From Vibrio lentus (GTDB lineage: Bacteria > Pseudomonadota > Gammaproteobacteria > Enterobacterales > Vibrionaceae), in assembly GCF_002875945.1 (NCBI RefSeq), contig NZ_MCZK01000160.1:1-64000 (forward strand): a stretch of DNA of 64,000 bases, given 5' to 3'. Under the pieces are notes generated by a model. It saw only the letters and a program-made list of their open reading frames with translations, made no database searches and was not told the origin of the DNA. Positions 26,827-35,913 of the stretch are shown here, piece by piece. Within the stretch, counting starts at the first letter, position 1. Each line of letters starts with the position of its first letter. The translations under genes were made by a program, and so were the position numbers.

Positions 26827-29800
26827 GTGCGATTTTGGTTGTTATTTCTTGTGGTGTGTTGGAGTACTTTTGCTTCAGCGCAGACAAAAGATGTGTTGGT
26901 GATCCACTCTTACCATCAAGGTTTTTTCTGGACAGACGATTTCCACAAAGGGTTAGCGGCAGAACTTGACCGAGATGGTCTGTCTTATCGTGTCGTTTAC
27001 CTCGATAGCAAGCGCTCTCAAAATCCGGAATATCTTGAGCGTGTTTATCAGCTTTATCACACCAAACTACTGCATGAAGAGTTTGCTGCCGTTGTCGTCA
27101 GTGACAATAACGCACTCAACTTAATGAAGCGCCTCGCGCCCGACCTAAAAAGCACTCCAGTTATCTTTGGCGGTATCAACAACTTCTCTCCTGAAATGAT
27201 TGAAGGCTTGAACGCGACAGGTATTAGTGAAGATATTGATTTGGCGGGTAATATTGAACTGATCAAGCGTCTTCAATCGACAGTCAAAAAAATCTATATT
27301 GTCACCGATCACTCAGTAACGGGCGAAGCCATTCGTGCCCAAATCGACCTGTTTGTTAGAAAACACCCAGATTTTTCCGATCTCGTTGAACACTATGTTC
27401 CTGATTCTTATCAAGAGCTCGTGACATTTTCTCAACGTGCCGATCTCGGAAAAAGCTTGCTGTTTTGGGCGTATTACCGCGATGCCGATGGTCGAGTCAG
27501 CAGCGATGAAGATTGGCGAGATCTCAATACACAGACTCAAATGCCACTGTATATGGTGCATGACTTGGGGCTTGGGTTCGGCGCTATCGGAGGAGTAATT
27601 CAGAGTGGTGAGACGCAAGGTCGAGATACTGGGCGTGTCCTATTGAACGTGTTGGCTAACCCAACAAAGCCACTTCCCGCTGTGGTGGCTGGCGCTCCGG
27701 AAATAAAGATCGATTATCAGCAGATCTCTCGTTGGGATCTGGGCGCAGAGAATGAAGCCTCGGTGACTTTCCTAAATAAGCCTAAGTCATTCCTCGCGCG
27801 CTATCGCGATGAGATTCGTACGATTGGTTTGCTATTTTTAGCCATGGCGTGCGTGATTGCCACCTTGGTGTATTACCTCAACCGACTGAAGAAAAGTGAA
27901 CGGGCAAGCCGAAAAAGCCAAATGTTGCTTGAGTCGATATTCGATCAAAGTCTGCAATTTATGGGCATTATCGACAAAAATGGGGTGCTGTTGTCGAGTA
28001 ACAGTAAGCTGCATGAGCTTCTCTACAACCAAGGCTACAAGCTTGGTACCCCGCTGCAAAATCATCAGCATTGGGAAGAGTCTGCACGTGAAATCTTGAA
28101 GGAGTATTTTACGAGTAAAGAAACGCCGCCTGCGTTGCGCTTTGAAGCTGAAGTGTGGTGTCGTGATCGCGGTGTGATGGTATTGGAGATTTCACTGAAA
28201 TCGATGCCGGGCAATGAAGAGGACGACACCCAGTTCTTATTTGAAGCGCGTGATGTGACTTCTCGTAAACTCGCTGAAAATAAACTGTTCCAACGTGAAG
28301 CGAACCTTAAGCTGTATTACGACAAGCAACCCGTGATGATGATTACGCTGGATGGCAACAACCGTATTCAGCAAGTAAACCAGTTCGCTGAAGAGGTGTT
28401 AGGTTATCCGTTGGAGCAATTGCTAGGCCATCGTCCAAGAGAGTTCTACGTCGATGAAAATGCGATGATCCCGCGTCATATCTTGCTGCAACCCCAGCAC
28501 AAGGTTCGCGGCGTTTGGCGTCGTGATATTGAATATCGTCATGCAGATGGCAGCACAATCTGGATTCGTGAAAACATTCGTCCATTGGTTGAGTCTGATC
28601 AGTTGCTGATTGTCGGCGAAGACATCACCGAGACTCATGAGCTTTCAGAAAAGCTAGAGTATCAGGCTCGCTATGACTTGCTGACTGATACCTTCAACCG
28701 CAATCATTTTGAACAAGAACTGCAAAAGGCACTCAAAGAAGTCGAGAGCCACATGCGTACTCACGCGATGTTGTTCTTGGATTTAGACCAACTCAAGGTT
28801 CTCAATGATACTGCAGGCCATGAAGCGGGCGATGCGGCGATCCTGTTTAGCGCCAAACTATTGGAAGAGGTACTGCCGTACAACACGGTATTGGCTCGAA
28901 TGGGCGGTGATGAGTTCGCGGTTTTACTGAAAGATTGCACCGAGCGAGATGCGATTAATGTATGTCGCAGTATCATCTCGATGATGAGCGAGAATCCATT
29001 CTTGTGGGGTGATATTCGCCTCAACCTGACCAGCTCTATCGGTATCCGATTGATTGATCATACTGCGGCTTCACCACAAATGGTGCACGCTCAGGCTGAT
29101 GCCGCTTGTCATGCAGCGAAAGAAGAAGGGCGCAATCGCTATAACCTTTATCATCAGGATGATGAAGATATTCGTCGTCGTCACTTAGAAATGGAGTGCG
29201 TCAATCTCGTCCATGAGGCCTTGGCGAATGATCGTTTAGAGTTGTTTGCACAGCGTATCCTTGGTTTAGACAAAGACAGTGAGAAAATGCACTTCGAGAT
29301 CTTGGTCAGAATCAAGAACATCAAGGGTGAGTACATCTCTCCTGGGATCTTCATGCCCGCCTCAGAGCGCTATAACATTGCGCACTTGATTGACCGCCGA
29401 GTCGTGAGTCAAACACTGGCTTGGTTAGAGCATCGACCTGAGGTGATTGATGAACTTGGAATGTGCTCTATCAATCTGTCTGGTCATTCGATGGGTAACC
29501 GAGAGTTTGTTGAATTCTTGATTGAAAGCTTGGCGAATTCGTCAGTGCCTTGCCATAAAATTTGTCTAGAAATCACCGAAACGGCAGCGATGAGCAACAT
29601 GAAACAAGCGATCAAGTTCTTCACTCGCATCAAAGAGCTTGGCTGCATGATTGCGCTCGATGACTTCGGTTCAGGCTTATCTTCGTTTGGCTACCTGAAG
29701 AAATTGCCGGTCGATATCGTGAAGATTGATGGTCTGTTTGTGCGTGATATTGATGTCAACGAAATGGATCATGTGATGGTTCGCTCTATCAATGACTTGG

Positions 29801-29976
29801 CCAAGCAGATGGGTAAACACACGGTGGCAGAGTTTGTTGAAAACACTCAGATCATAGACAAGCTGATCGAGCTCGGCGTTAACTATGCGCAAGGCTACAT
29901 TATTGGTCGACCTAAGCCACTTGCAGAACTCGTTGAAGAGTTACAGCAAGAGCGAGCGCTAGAGCATTTAGATTAA
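26827..29976 (+). CDS. c-di-GMP signalling protein: ABC-type periplasmic sensor, PAS-PAS-GGDEF-EAL
   Basis: A membrane-anchored protein of about 1049 residues. Order: signal peptide (WLLFLVVCWSTFASA), a periplasmic ABC substrate-binding-like sensor (about 22-305, VLVIHSYHQGFFWTDDF), a TM at about 335-355, two PAS domains (about 370-610), GGDEF with intact RMGGDEFAVLL, then EAL. The EAL motif reads EIL (FEILVRIK), but the other catalytic residues are present (INLSGHS, LEITETAA, LDDFGSG, VKIDG, VAEFVEN, YAQGY). Both activities are possible. GTG at 26827 has AAGGTGA 5 nt upstream; GTG at 26818 is an alternative. Divergent from asnC. Confidence 0.92.
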   Translation: MRFWLLFLVVCWSTFASAQTKDVLVIHSYHQGFFWTDDFHKGLAAELDRDGLSYRVVYLDSKRSQNPEYLERVYQLYHTKLLHEEFAAVVVSDNNALNLMKRLAPDLKSTPVIFGGINNFSPEMIEGLNATGISEDIDLAGNIELIKRLQSTVKKIYIVTDHSVTGEAIRAQIDLFVRKHPDFSDLVEHYVPDSYQELVTFSQRADLGKSLLFWAYYRDADGRVSSDEDWRDLNTQTQMPLYMVHDLGLGFGAIGGVIQSGETQGRDTGRVLLNVLANPTKPLPAVVAGAPEIKIDYQQISRWDLGAENEASVTFLNKPKSFLARYRDEIRTIGLLFLAMACVIATLVYYLNRLKKSERASRKSQMLLESIFDQSLQFMGIIDKNGVLLSSNSKLHELLYNQGYKLGTPLQNHQHWEESAREILKEYFTSKETPPALRFEAEVWCRDRGVMVLEISLKSMPGNEEDDTQFLFEARDVTSRKLAENKLFQREANLKLYYDKQPVMMITLDGNNRIQQVNQFAEEVLGYPLEQLLGHRPREFYVDENAMIPRHILLQPQHKVRGVWRRDIEYRHADGSTIWIRENIRPLVESDQLLIVGEDITETHELSEKLEYQARYDLLTDTFNRNHFEQELQKALKEVESHMRTHAMLFLDLDQLKVLNDTAGHEAGDAAILFSAKLLEEVLPYNTVLARMGGDEFAVLLKDCTERDAINVCRSIISMMSENPFLWGDIRLNLTSSIGIRLIDHTAASPQMVHAQADAACHAAKEEGRNRYNLYHQDDEDIRRRHLEMECVNLVHEALANDRLELFAQRILGLDKDSEKMHFEILVRIKNIKGEYISPGIFMPASERYNIAHLIDRRVVSQTLAWLEHRPEVIDELGMCSINLSGHSMGNREFVEFLIESLANSSVPCHKICLEITETAAMSNMKQAIKFFTRIKELGCMIALDDFGSGLSSFGYLKKLPVDIVKIDGLFVRDIDVNEMDHVMVRSINDLAKQMGKHTVAEFVENTQIIDKLIELGVNYAQGYIIGRPKPLAELVEELQQERALEHLD

Positions 29977-30041
29977 GTGAACCAAGCGACACGATGACCA
30001 TTCTTCAGCTTTAGCCTTATGTATTAGCTTTAGCACTTACA

Positions 30042-30131
30042 GCGCTAATAGCTTGCTGCGTTAATGGTTTTCAGAACTAATGGCTTTCAGGGCTAATGGC
30101 TTGCAGAGTTAATAGTTTGCACCGCTAATAT
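30042..30131. repeat. Imperfect 16-bp tandem repeat, five copies plus a partial
   Basis: Units start at 30042, 30058, 30074, 30090 and 30106, with a partial at 30122. Examples are GCGCTAATAGCTTGCT, GAACTAATGGCTTTCA and GGGCTAATGGCTTGCA. The core TAATGGCTT is conserved. It fills most of the gap before rsmJ. The copies abut with no spacers. Confidence 0.85.
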
Positions 30132-30202
30132 GTATTGTTGAGGCAATCAGGTAAACTGGTTGCCTCTTTTGTTTTGAATACTACTGTCTGTTGGAGACGA
30201 CC

Positions 30203-30982
30203 TTGCAACTACAACTGATTTGCGAAGATGCCACCCAAATCGATCATCTAAATGACTTAGCGACCCGTTGGAATTTATCTCATGATGAAAACAGCGATTT
30301 CGCTTTGGTACTGACTAGCGAACGACTTGAGTTACGTAAAGTCGATGAACCTAAGCTTGGTGCTATCTTTGTTGATTTGGTCGGAGGCGCAGTCGGTCAC
30401 AGACGTAAGTTTGGTGGTGGTAAAGGTCAGGCAATTGCTAAGGCAGCAGGTCTAAACAAAGGCGCAACGCCAACTATTCTTGATGGTACTGCAGGCTTAG
30501 GGCGTGACGCGTTTGTGTTGGCTTCGTTGGGCTGTAAAGTACAGATGGTAGAGCGACATCCAGTTGTGGCTGCATTATTGGATGACGGCCTGCAGAGAGC
30601 ACAAAAAGACCCAGACATTGGCGGTTGGGTGAGCGAACGTATGAAGTTGATTCACGCATCCAGTCATGACGCGTTGGATAAGCTCAGCAACGATCCTGAC
30701 TTCGAACAGCCAGATGTAGTGTATCTCGACCCTATGTACCCGCACCCTGAGAACAAAAAGAAATCGGCTTTGGTTAAGAAAGAGATGCGCGTGTTCCAAT
30801 CTTTGGTTGGTGCAGATCTGGATGCCGATGGCTTGTTTGAGCCTGCGATGAAGCTGGCATCAAAGCGCGTTGTGGTCAAAAGACCGGATTACGCAGCGTG
30901 GTTAGATGAGCAAAAACCAAGCATGGCGATCGAAACCAAAAAGAACCGTTTTGATGTCTATGTGAAAGCATCAATGACTTAA
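30203..30982 (+). CDS. rsmJ: 16S rRNA (guanine-1516-N2)-methyltransferase RsmJ
   Basis: A methyltransferase of about 259 residues acting on G1516 of 16S rRNA. Signatures: [41 protein letters not shown]-binding [19 protein letters not shown], catalytic [10 protein letters not shown], and [16 protein letters not shown] at 30191 would add four residues, but TTG at 30203 has GGAG 6 nt upstream and aligns with the E. coli start, so TTG is probably the initiator, as in rlmJ. Confidence 0.94.
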   Translation: MQLQLICEDATQIDHLNDLATRWNLSHDENSDFALVLTSERLELRKVDEPKLGAIFVDLVGGAVGHRRKFGGGKGQAIAKAAGLNKGATPTILDGTAGLGRDAFVLASLGCKVQMVERHPVVAALLDDGLQRAQKDPDIGGWVSERMKLIHASSHDALDKLSNDPDFEQPDVVYLDPMYPHPENKKKSALVKKEMRVFQSLVGADLDADGLFEPAMKLASKRVVVKRPDYAAWLDEQKPSMAIETKKNRFDVYVKASMT

Positions 30983-31087
30983 GTAAAGCATCAATAACTT
31001 AGCAACACGCTAAGAAAGTTTCCCGTCATAAATACGATAAATTGCCATTTAACACTTGCGATAGTCGCGTTACGGATGTATATCTAA

Positions 31088-31110
31088 CTAAGAATCATTA
31101 TTATTCTTAG
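31088..31110. promoter_or_regulatory. Inverted repeat with Fur-box resemblance upstream of the 31.1-kb hypothetical
   Basis: CTAAGAAT and ATTCTTAG flank CATTATT. The centre AATCATTATTATT is shared with the better Fur box at 46201 in this window. It lies 14 nt before the start codon. It could equally be a leader hairpin. Confidence 0.4.
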
Positions 31111-31123
31111 CTGGAGTTGTAGC

Positions 31124-31699
31124 ATGGCTAAACGCTTTTGTAAGTTAAACCGTCGAGATATCACCGAACACTTGGGAGAAATCCACAGTTTGGTGACTGA
31201 ACCAAAGTTCGTGTGCCGCTCTTGTGCGCGCTCATCGTCGGATCAAGCGAATCTATGCAAACCGACAGCCATCCCACCGATTGATTGCCAGAATAAACCC
31301 GCTGAAGAAAAAGTCGCGTGTGGTCTACTTGCTGAAACATTGCCAACGCCAGAAGTTTCTCTTATCGAGGTAATGGACAGCGTTGAGCCAACGGTACAAA
31401 TCTTTGATCCTGCTGCCGTAGAAAAAGCGGATAAAGTCGCGTTGAAAAAAGCCAAGCTGAAAAAACTGATGGCGAAGGCGAGCGGTGATGAAAAAGCTGA
31501 ACTCAAGCAAGCGAAGAAAGCGGCGAAGAAACAAGAGAAGTACAACAAAAAGCTAGCGAAGATGATTAAGAAGCAGCAAAAGCTGTTTAAGAAAAGCCAA
31601 AAACTGGAAAGTGACCTTGAACGTATCAACCTACAACTTGATGACGTTGTCTTCACTGAAACCAAGACTCAGGTCGTGAGCCATAATCACATTCACTGA
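31124..31699 (+). CDS. Conserved hypothetical protein with Cys-rich N-terminus and lysine-rich coiled coil
   Basis: A 191-residue protein of unknown function; no family recognised. The N-terminal third has six cysteines, including CRSCARSS, suggesting a metal site. Residues about 95-180 form a very Lys/Ala-rich charged helix (KKAKLKKLMAKA, KKAAKKQEKYNKKLAKMIKK), and the tail ends HNHIH. The start is well supported by CTGGAG upstream. A palindromic Fur-like site lies in the leader and a terminator follows at 31737. Nucleic-acid or metal binding is only a guess from composition. Confidence 0.75.
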   Translation: MAKRFCKLNRRDITEHLGEIHSLVTEPKFVCRSCARSSSDQANLCKPTAIPPIDCQNKPAEEKVACGLLAETLPTPEVSLIEVMDSVEPTVQIFDPAAVEKADKVALKKAKLKKLMAKASGDEKAELKQAKKAAKKQEKYNKKLAKMIKKQQKLFKKSQKLESDLERINLQLDDVVFTETKTQVVSHNHIH

Positions 31700-31736
31700 A
31701 GTTGATTCGAAGAGCTTATTGCTACACCGATGATTT

Positions 31737-31764
31737 AAAAAGAGCGACCTACGGTCGCTCTTTT
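31737..31764 (+). terminator. Terminator after the lysine-rich hypothetical gene
   Basis: Stem AAAAGAGCGACC / GGTCGCTCTTTT with loop TAC. Confidence 0.92.
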
Positions 31765-31799
31765 GCTTTCTGGGTATTATTTTAAATAAGAATCTTGCT

Positions 31800-31879
31800 A
31801 GTCAAACAAAGCCTGTTAGCTAAATGCAGCTTTTTAGTTAACTAAAGCTTGTCAGCTAAATACAGATTGTTAGTTCAAC
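31800..31879. repeat. Imperfect 18-bp tandem repeat, four copies plus a partial
   Basis: Units start at 31800, 31818, 31836 and 31854, with a partial at 31872. They read AGTCAAACAAAGCCTGTT, AGCTAAATGCAGCTTTTT, AGTTAACTAAAGCTTGTC and AGCTAAATACAGATTGTT. The array lies between a terminator and the 3' end of the EamA gene. Confidence 0.7.
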
Positions 31880-31931
31880 GCGCTAGGCATTGCTAGCATC
31901 TTTCGCAACACGCTTCTTAACCCAAGTTTCG

Positions 31932-32753
31932 TTAACCCATAAAGATAACCCCACCCCCGATGGAAAGTCGTACTAGGTCGACATCTCTATTCCAAATAAG
32001 GATGTTCACCACAAGGCCAGCTGGAACTAATACATTGTTCATCACGGCAAGTGCGCCAGCGTTTACCATGCACGCGCCTTTGTTCCACATAAAGTAACCC
32101 AGCCCTGAAGCAATTAAACCGAGGTAGAGCAGGATTCCCCATTGAAGGGTAGTCGTAGGCAGTTTTTCAGGATTGCCCAGTAGCATGAAAGCAACCGAAG
32201 CCACACACAGAGCGCCTAAATAGAAATAGCCAAACACCGTGTGTTGAGGCAATTCAGTCGCTTCTTTCTCCATCACCACCTTGTAGCCAACCTGACCGAT
32301 AGCAAAGCATAGGTTCGCGCCTTGCACGACAAGGAAGCCGATTAAAAAGTTTTCGTTGATGCCCGCGAATTTAATAAACACCGCGCCTAATACCGCAATA
32401 GCAGCGGTCACTAGGTACCAAGGTGAGAATTGCCCTTTGAGAAAGTCATAAATAAGCGTGACATAAATTGGGGTAAAGACGGTAAACAGAAGGACTTCAG
32501 GCACCGACAGTAGCAAGAATGACTGATAATAGAAGCAATACATCAGCCCAAGCTGAATACCACCAATAGCCATCAATTTAGCGATCAGCTTACGTGAGAC
32601 ACCACGAAACTTAAGAAAAGGAAGGAATACGAGACCCGCAAGGGCAACACGCATCAAAACAGAGAACCAAGCATCAACCTGACCAGCAAGGTAGACGCCG
32701 ATCAGGCTAAAGGAGAAGGCCCATAGGAGGGTAACACCAGCTAAATAGCTCAT
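31932..32753 (-). CDS. EamA/DMT-family transporter, probable C-terminal frameshift
   Basis: A 273-residue inner-membrane drug/metabolite transporter with about nine or ten hydrophobic segments (LLWAFSFSLIGVYLAG, then the second EamA half from about residue 135). It ends abruptly after RLSIGGGVIFMG, inside the last TM. One frame over, the sequence continues without a stop as GLSLWVNETWVKKRVAKDASNA to a TAG at 31883. The switch point coincides with C-runs at 31949-31958 (G-runs on the coding strand); removing one base restores about 289 residues, the usual length. Either a real +1 change or a sequencing error. Substrate unknown. Confidence 0.8.
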   Translation of the reverse strand: MSYLAGVTLLWAFSFSLIGVYLAGQVDAWFSVLMRVALAGLVFLPFLKFRGVSRKLIAKLMAIGGIQLGLMYCFYYQSFLLLSVPEVLLFTVFTPIYVTLIYDFLKGQFSPWYLVTAAIAVLGAVFIKFAGINENFLIGFLVVQGANLCFAIGQVGYKVVMEKEATELPQHTVFGYFYLGALCVASVAFMLLGNPEKLPTTTLQWGILLYLGLIASGLGYFMWNKGACMVNAGALAVMNNVLVPAGLVVNILIWNRDVDLVRLSIGGGVIFMG

Positions 32754-32805
32754 AGTAAAACTTCGTTAATAAGATATGAGCTGTATGTTACCTAACCTTA
32801 AATCA

Positions 32806-33240
32806 TTAGTCTTCTGAATCTCTTAGAGGCACGACCAGCATATCAACCGGAGAGGCGTTGATCAGTTGTCGTGTTGATGAAAGTAGCTTGCTCCAGAAAT
32901 CTTGATGGTGACCACAAACCACTAAATCAACATTGAACTCATTGATGGTGTCACACAGCTCATGGCTCAGGTCGCCACTGCCCACTAAGGTGTGGGTGAT
33001 AGGGTATTGAGCATGTTCAGCAAAATTTTGCAGCTGAACTCGAGACGCTTCCATCGCGTTATGCTGAGTTTCTGCCATGTTGATGTCGATAAGGCCGGTA
33101 TACAGCTCGGCATAGTTAATATCAATATGGATAAAAGAGACTTTTGCCTCCAATGGCTTAGCCAGTGCTACCGCTTTATCGACAATCAATTTACTGTCAT
33201 CAGATAAATCGACCGCAACCAAAATATGTTTGTAACTCAT
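32806..33240 (-). CDS. uspA: Universal stress protein A
   Basis: A 144-residue cytoplasmic stress protein nearly colinear with E. coli UspA: MSYKHILVAVDLSDDSKLIV, VSFIHIDINYAELYTGLIDI, YPITHTLVGSGDLSHELCDT, VVCGHHQDFWSKLLSSTRQL and VDMLVVPLRD. It supports survival under growth arrest and other stresses. It is divergent from ftnA, with uspB just beyond; in E. coli uspA and uspB are directly divergent, so ftnA is inserted between them here. Confidence 0.96.
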   Translation of the reverse strand: MSYKHILVAVDLSDDSKLIVDKAVALAKPLEAKVSFIHIDINYAELYTGLIDINMAETQHNAMEASRVQLQNFAEHAQYPITHTLVGSGDLSHELCDTINEFNVDLVVCGHHQDFWSKLLSSTRQLINASPVDMLVVPLRDSED

Positions 33241-33427
33241 ATTGCTACCTCCCTATTCATTGTCTAATTAAAGATTAGCACTATGCGATGGCTTTTTTTG
33301 CTGAAGTGATCTCATATCCATCGTCTTGCGTACTGGTTCTGTAAATTGTTGGTTAAGTAATGGTCAGCGAGATATTAATTAAATAGTGATATAGTAGAGA
33401 AAACTAAGGTGTAATCAGGAGACTTAA

Positions 33428-33955
33428 ATGCTGTCTAAAACAATGGTTGATCAACTCAACGATCAAATTAATCTAGAATTTTTCTCATCCAACCTATACT
33501 TACAAATGAGTGCTTGGTGTGAAGACAAAGGATTTGAAGGTGCAGCAGAGTTTCTGCGTGTTCATGCAGTAGAAGAAATGGAACACATGCAGCGTCTTTT
33601 CACTTACGTTAGTGAAACAGGTGCAATGCCAATTCTAGGTGCGATTGAAGCGCCAAAACATGAATTCGACAGCCTTGGTGCCGTGTTCCGTGAAACATAC
33701 GAACATGAGCAAATGATCACTGAAAAAATCAACAAACTGGCTCACGTTGCTTTCACATCACAAGATTACTCAACCTTTAACTTCCTGCAATGGTACGTTG
33801 CAGAGCAACACGAAGAAGAGAAGTTGTTTAAAGGTGTATTGGATAAGCTAGAGCTCGTTGGTGAAGACGGTAAAGCACTGTTCTTTATTGATAAAGACCT
33901 AGCGCAATTGGCAAAAGATGGTTCATCTTCAATTATGGAAGCTCCTGCAGTTTAG
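33428..33955 (+). CDS. ftnA: Non-heme ferritin FtnA
   Basis: A 175-residue iron-storage protein that forms a 24-subunit shell. Ferroxidase residues are visible in [13 protein letters not shown] (E17), VEEMEHMQ (E50, H53) and the later [11 protein letters not shown] helix. The start has AGGAG 7 nt upstream. It lies close upstream of uspB (68 nt) on the same strand. Iron regulation is likely given family behaviour, but no clear Fur box was seen in the leader. Confidence 0.96.
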   Translation: MLSKTMVDQLNDQINLEFFSSNLYLQMSAWCEDKGFEGAAEFLRVHAVEEMEHMQRLFTYVSETGAMPILGAIEAPKHEFDSLGAVFRETYEHEQMITEKINKLAHVAFTSQDYSTFNFLQWYVAEQHEEEKLFKGVLDKLELVGEDGKALFFIDKDLAQLAKDGSSSIMEAPAV

Positions 33956-34023
33956 GCTGTAAGAAAAAGACACTGATTATCTTTTTCTTTTGAGTCTTCC
34001 CTTGAAGATGTAGGGAGGAAAGG

Positions 34024-34347
34024 ATGATCAGCGGCGACACTATTCTATTTGCACTAATGGTTGTGACATGTTTGAACTGGGCGCGTTATTTTACGGCGCT
34101 AAGAACACTCATTTATATTATGCGAGAAGCACATCCTCTACTTTATCAACAAGTAGACGGAGGCGGATTCTTCACAACTCATGGCAATATGACCAAGCAG
34201 GTTCGCCTGTTTAGTTACATCAAAAGCAAAGAGTACCACCATCATCACGACGAAGTTTTTACGTCGAAGTGCGATCGTGTAAGACAGTTATTTATACTCT
34301 CTTCTGCTCTGTTGGGTGTAACGTTGCTGTCTTCATTCATCGTTTAA
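34024..34347 (+). CDS. uspB: Universal stress protein B
   Basis: A 107-residue inner-membrane protein with two TM segments ([20 protein letters not shown] at the N-terminus, [19 protein letters not shown] at the C-terminus) and a cytoplasmic or periplasmic loop containing a [11 protein letters not shown] histidine run. It matches UspB, a sigma-S-dependent stationary-phase protein in E. coli. It follows ftnA closely and may be co-transcribed. AGGGAGGAAAGG lies directly upstream of the ATG. Confidence 0.93.
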   Translation: MISGDTILFALMVVTCLNWARYFTALRTLIYIMREAHPLLYQQVDGGGFFTTHGNMTKQVRLFSYIKSKEYHHHHDEVFTSKCDRVRQLFILSSALLGVTLLSSFIV

Positions 34348-34490
34348 ATTCCAGATGAATTGATTGATTAACTAGATCTCAATTCGTTGAATCAGCCATC
34401 CACTTTAGGTTGTGGGGGCTGACAGGAATTTGCACGAATGAACATCAATTGCAAAGTTGAAAATTGCCGTTAGAATAGCGAGCAATTAGT

Positions 34491-34520
34491 AAGGATGTGC
34501 TGTTATGCACATCCTTTTTT
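34491..34520 (+). terminator. Terminator between uspB and yhiN
   Basis: A perfect 10-bp stem AAGGATGTGC / GCACATCCTT with loop TGTTAT, then a T-run. It separates yhiN from the ftnA-uspB unit. Confidence 0.92.
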
Positions 34521-34583
34521 ATTGGTGGCGTTATGGGCACAAGGCGTGCTTCGTGATGCAAAAGTGAAGAAAGCAGAACCGCA

Positions 34584-35777
34584 ATGAGTGAAAAATTTGA
34601 CGTAATCGTAATTGGCGCAGGTGCAGCTGGCTTGATGTGTGCAGCAGAAGCAGGCAAGCGCGGACGACGAGTGCTCGTCGTAGATCATGCAAAAAAACCG
34701 GGCAGAAAAATCCTTATTGCTGGTGGCGGTCGCTGTAACTTTACTAACTATGATGTTAGTGCCAATAACTTTCTTTGTAATAACAGTCACTTTGTAAAAT
34801 CAGCACTTTCTCAATACACCAACTGGGATTTTATCTCGATGGTGAGCAAGCACGGTATTGAATTTGAAGAACGCGATCACGGACAACTGTTCTGTGTGAA
34901 TGACCACAACTCAAAAGATATCGTTACCATGCTGCTAGCAGAGTGCAAGCAAGCAAAGGTTGAAGAGCGTTACCGTTGTGATGTTCATTCGATTGAGAAA
35001 ACAGACGCTGGTTTCAAAATGCATATCAATACCGATGAAGTTGAGTGTGATTCATTGGTGATTGCAACCGGTGGCCTTTCAATGCCAAAACTGGGCGCGA
35101 CGCCATTTGGTTATAAAGTGGCAGAGCAGTTTGGTTTATCTGTGGTGCCAACAACCGCAGGTTTGGTGCCATTTACTCTGCATAAAGAAGACAAAGAAGC
35201 CTTTGCTGAGCTTTCTGGAATCGCGATCCCTGCGGAGATCACTGCGCAAGACGGCACTTTATTCAAAGAAGCGTTGCTGTTTACTCACCGCGGCCTATCT
35301 GGTCCTTCGGTACTGCAAATCTCTTCATTCTGGAAAGCGGGTCAATCGGTTTCTATTAATCTAGTGCCAGAAGTAGACGTTGCCGAGCTACTTGAAAATT
35401 CTCGCGAGAAACACCCAAATCAAAGTCTGAAAAATACCTTAGCGAAAGCATTACCAAAGCGTTTCGTTGAGGTGTTGATTGACCGTAAAGAGCTTGAAGA
35501 CAAGCCACTCAAACAGTTCAACGAAAAGCAGCTAAATGCAATTGTAGAGCATCTAGAGAACTGGAAAATCGCACCCAACGGTACTGAAGGCTATCGAACT
35601 GCCGAAGTGACTCTGGGCGGTGTGGACACCAATCACCTATCTTCAAAAACCATGGAATGTAAGACGGTCGCTGGCCTCTACTTCATCGGTGAAGTCATGG
35701 ACGTAACAGGTTGGTTAGGTGGCTATAATTTCCAATGGTGCTGGAGCTCAGGCTTCGCAGCAGGTCAGTGGGTTTAA
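34584..35777 (+). CDS. yhiN: HI0933/YhiN-family flavoprotein (predicted FAD-dependent oxidoreductase)
   Basis: A 397-residue flavoprotein. The FAD-binding fold is at the N-terminus (VIVIGAGAAGLMCAAEAGKR), followed by the family motif RKILIAGGGRCNFTN, the central LVIATGGLSMPKLGATPFGY, and the C-terminal VAGLYFIGEVMDVTGWLGGYN with the WCWSSGFAAGQ ending. The substrate of this family is not established. In E. coli yhiN also lies near uspA and uspB, so the neighbourhood is conserved. Confidence 0.93.
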   Translation: MSEKFDVIVIGAGAAGLMCAAEAGKRGRRVLVVDHAKKPGRKILIAGGGRCNFTNYDVSANNFLCNNSHFVKSALSQYTNWDFISMVSKHGIEFEERDHGQLFCVNDHNSKDIVTMLLAECKQAKVEERYRCDVHSIEKTDAGFKMHINTDEVECDSLVIATGGLSMPKLGATPFGYKVAEQFGLSVVPTTAGLVPFTLHKEDKEAFAELSGIAIPAEITAQDGTLFKEALLFTHRGLSGPSVLQISSFWKAGQSVSINLVPEVDVAELLENSREKHPNQSLKNTLAKALPKRFVEVLIDRKELEDKPLKQFNEKQLNAIVEHLENWKIAPNGTEGYRTAEVTLGGVDTNHLSSKTMECKTVAGLYFIGEVMDVTGWLGGYNFQWCWSSGFAAGQWV

Positions 35778-35811
35778 GCTTTTTGCTTACCGATTAGGTT
35801 TCAATTTATAT

Positions 35812-35843
35812 AAAAATGGCGAGTCATATGACTCGCCATTTTT
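35812..35843. terminator. Bidirectional terminator between yhiN and the convergent EamA gene
   Basis: A perfect stem AAAAATGGCGAGTCAT / ATGACTCGCCATTTTT with essentially no loop beyond the central bases; A/T tracts lie on both sides. Confidence 0.92.
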
Positions 35844-35913
35844 GTCTTTAAAGCTTGTTATCGTTGATAATATTGGAAGTCGCGTAGTGCGATAATCCTA
35901 ATCTTTCTGGGTA

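Noticed and set aside
30042-30131. CRISPR array
   Set aside because: Units are contiguous 16-bp copies without spacers, and no cas genes are present.
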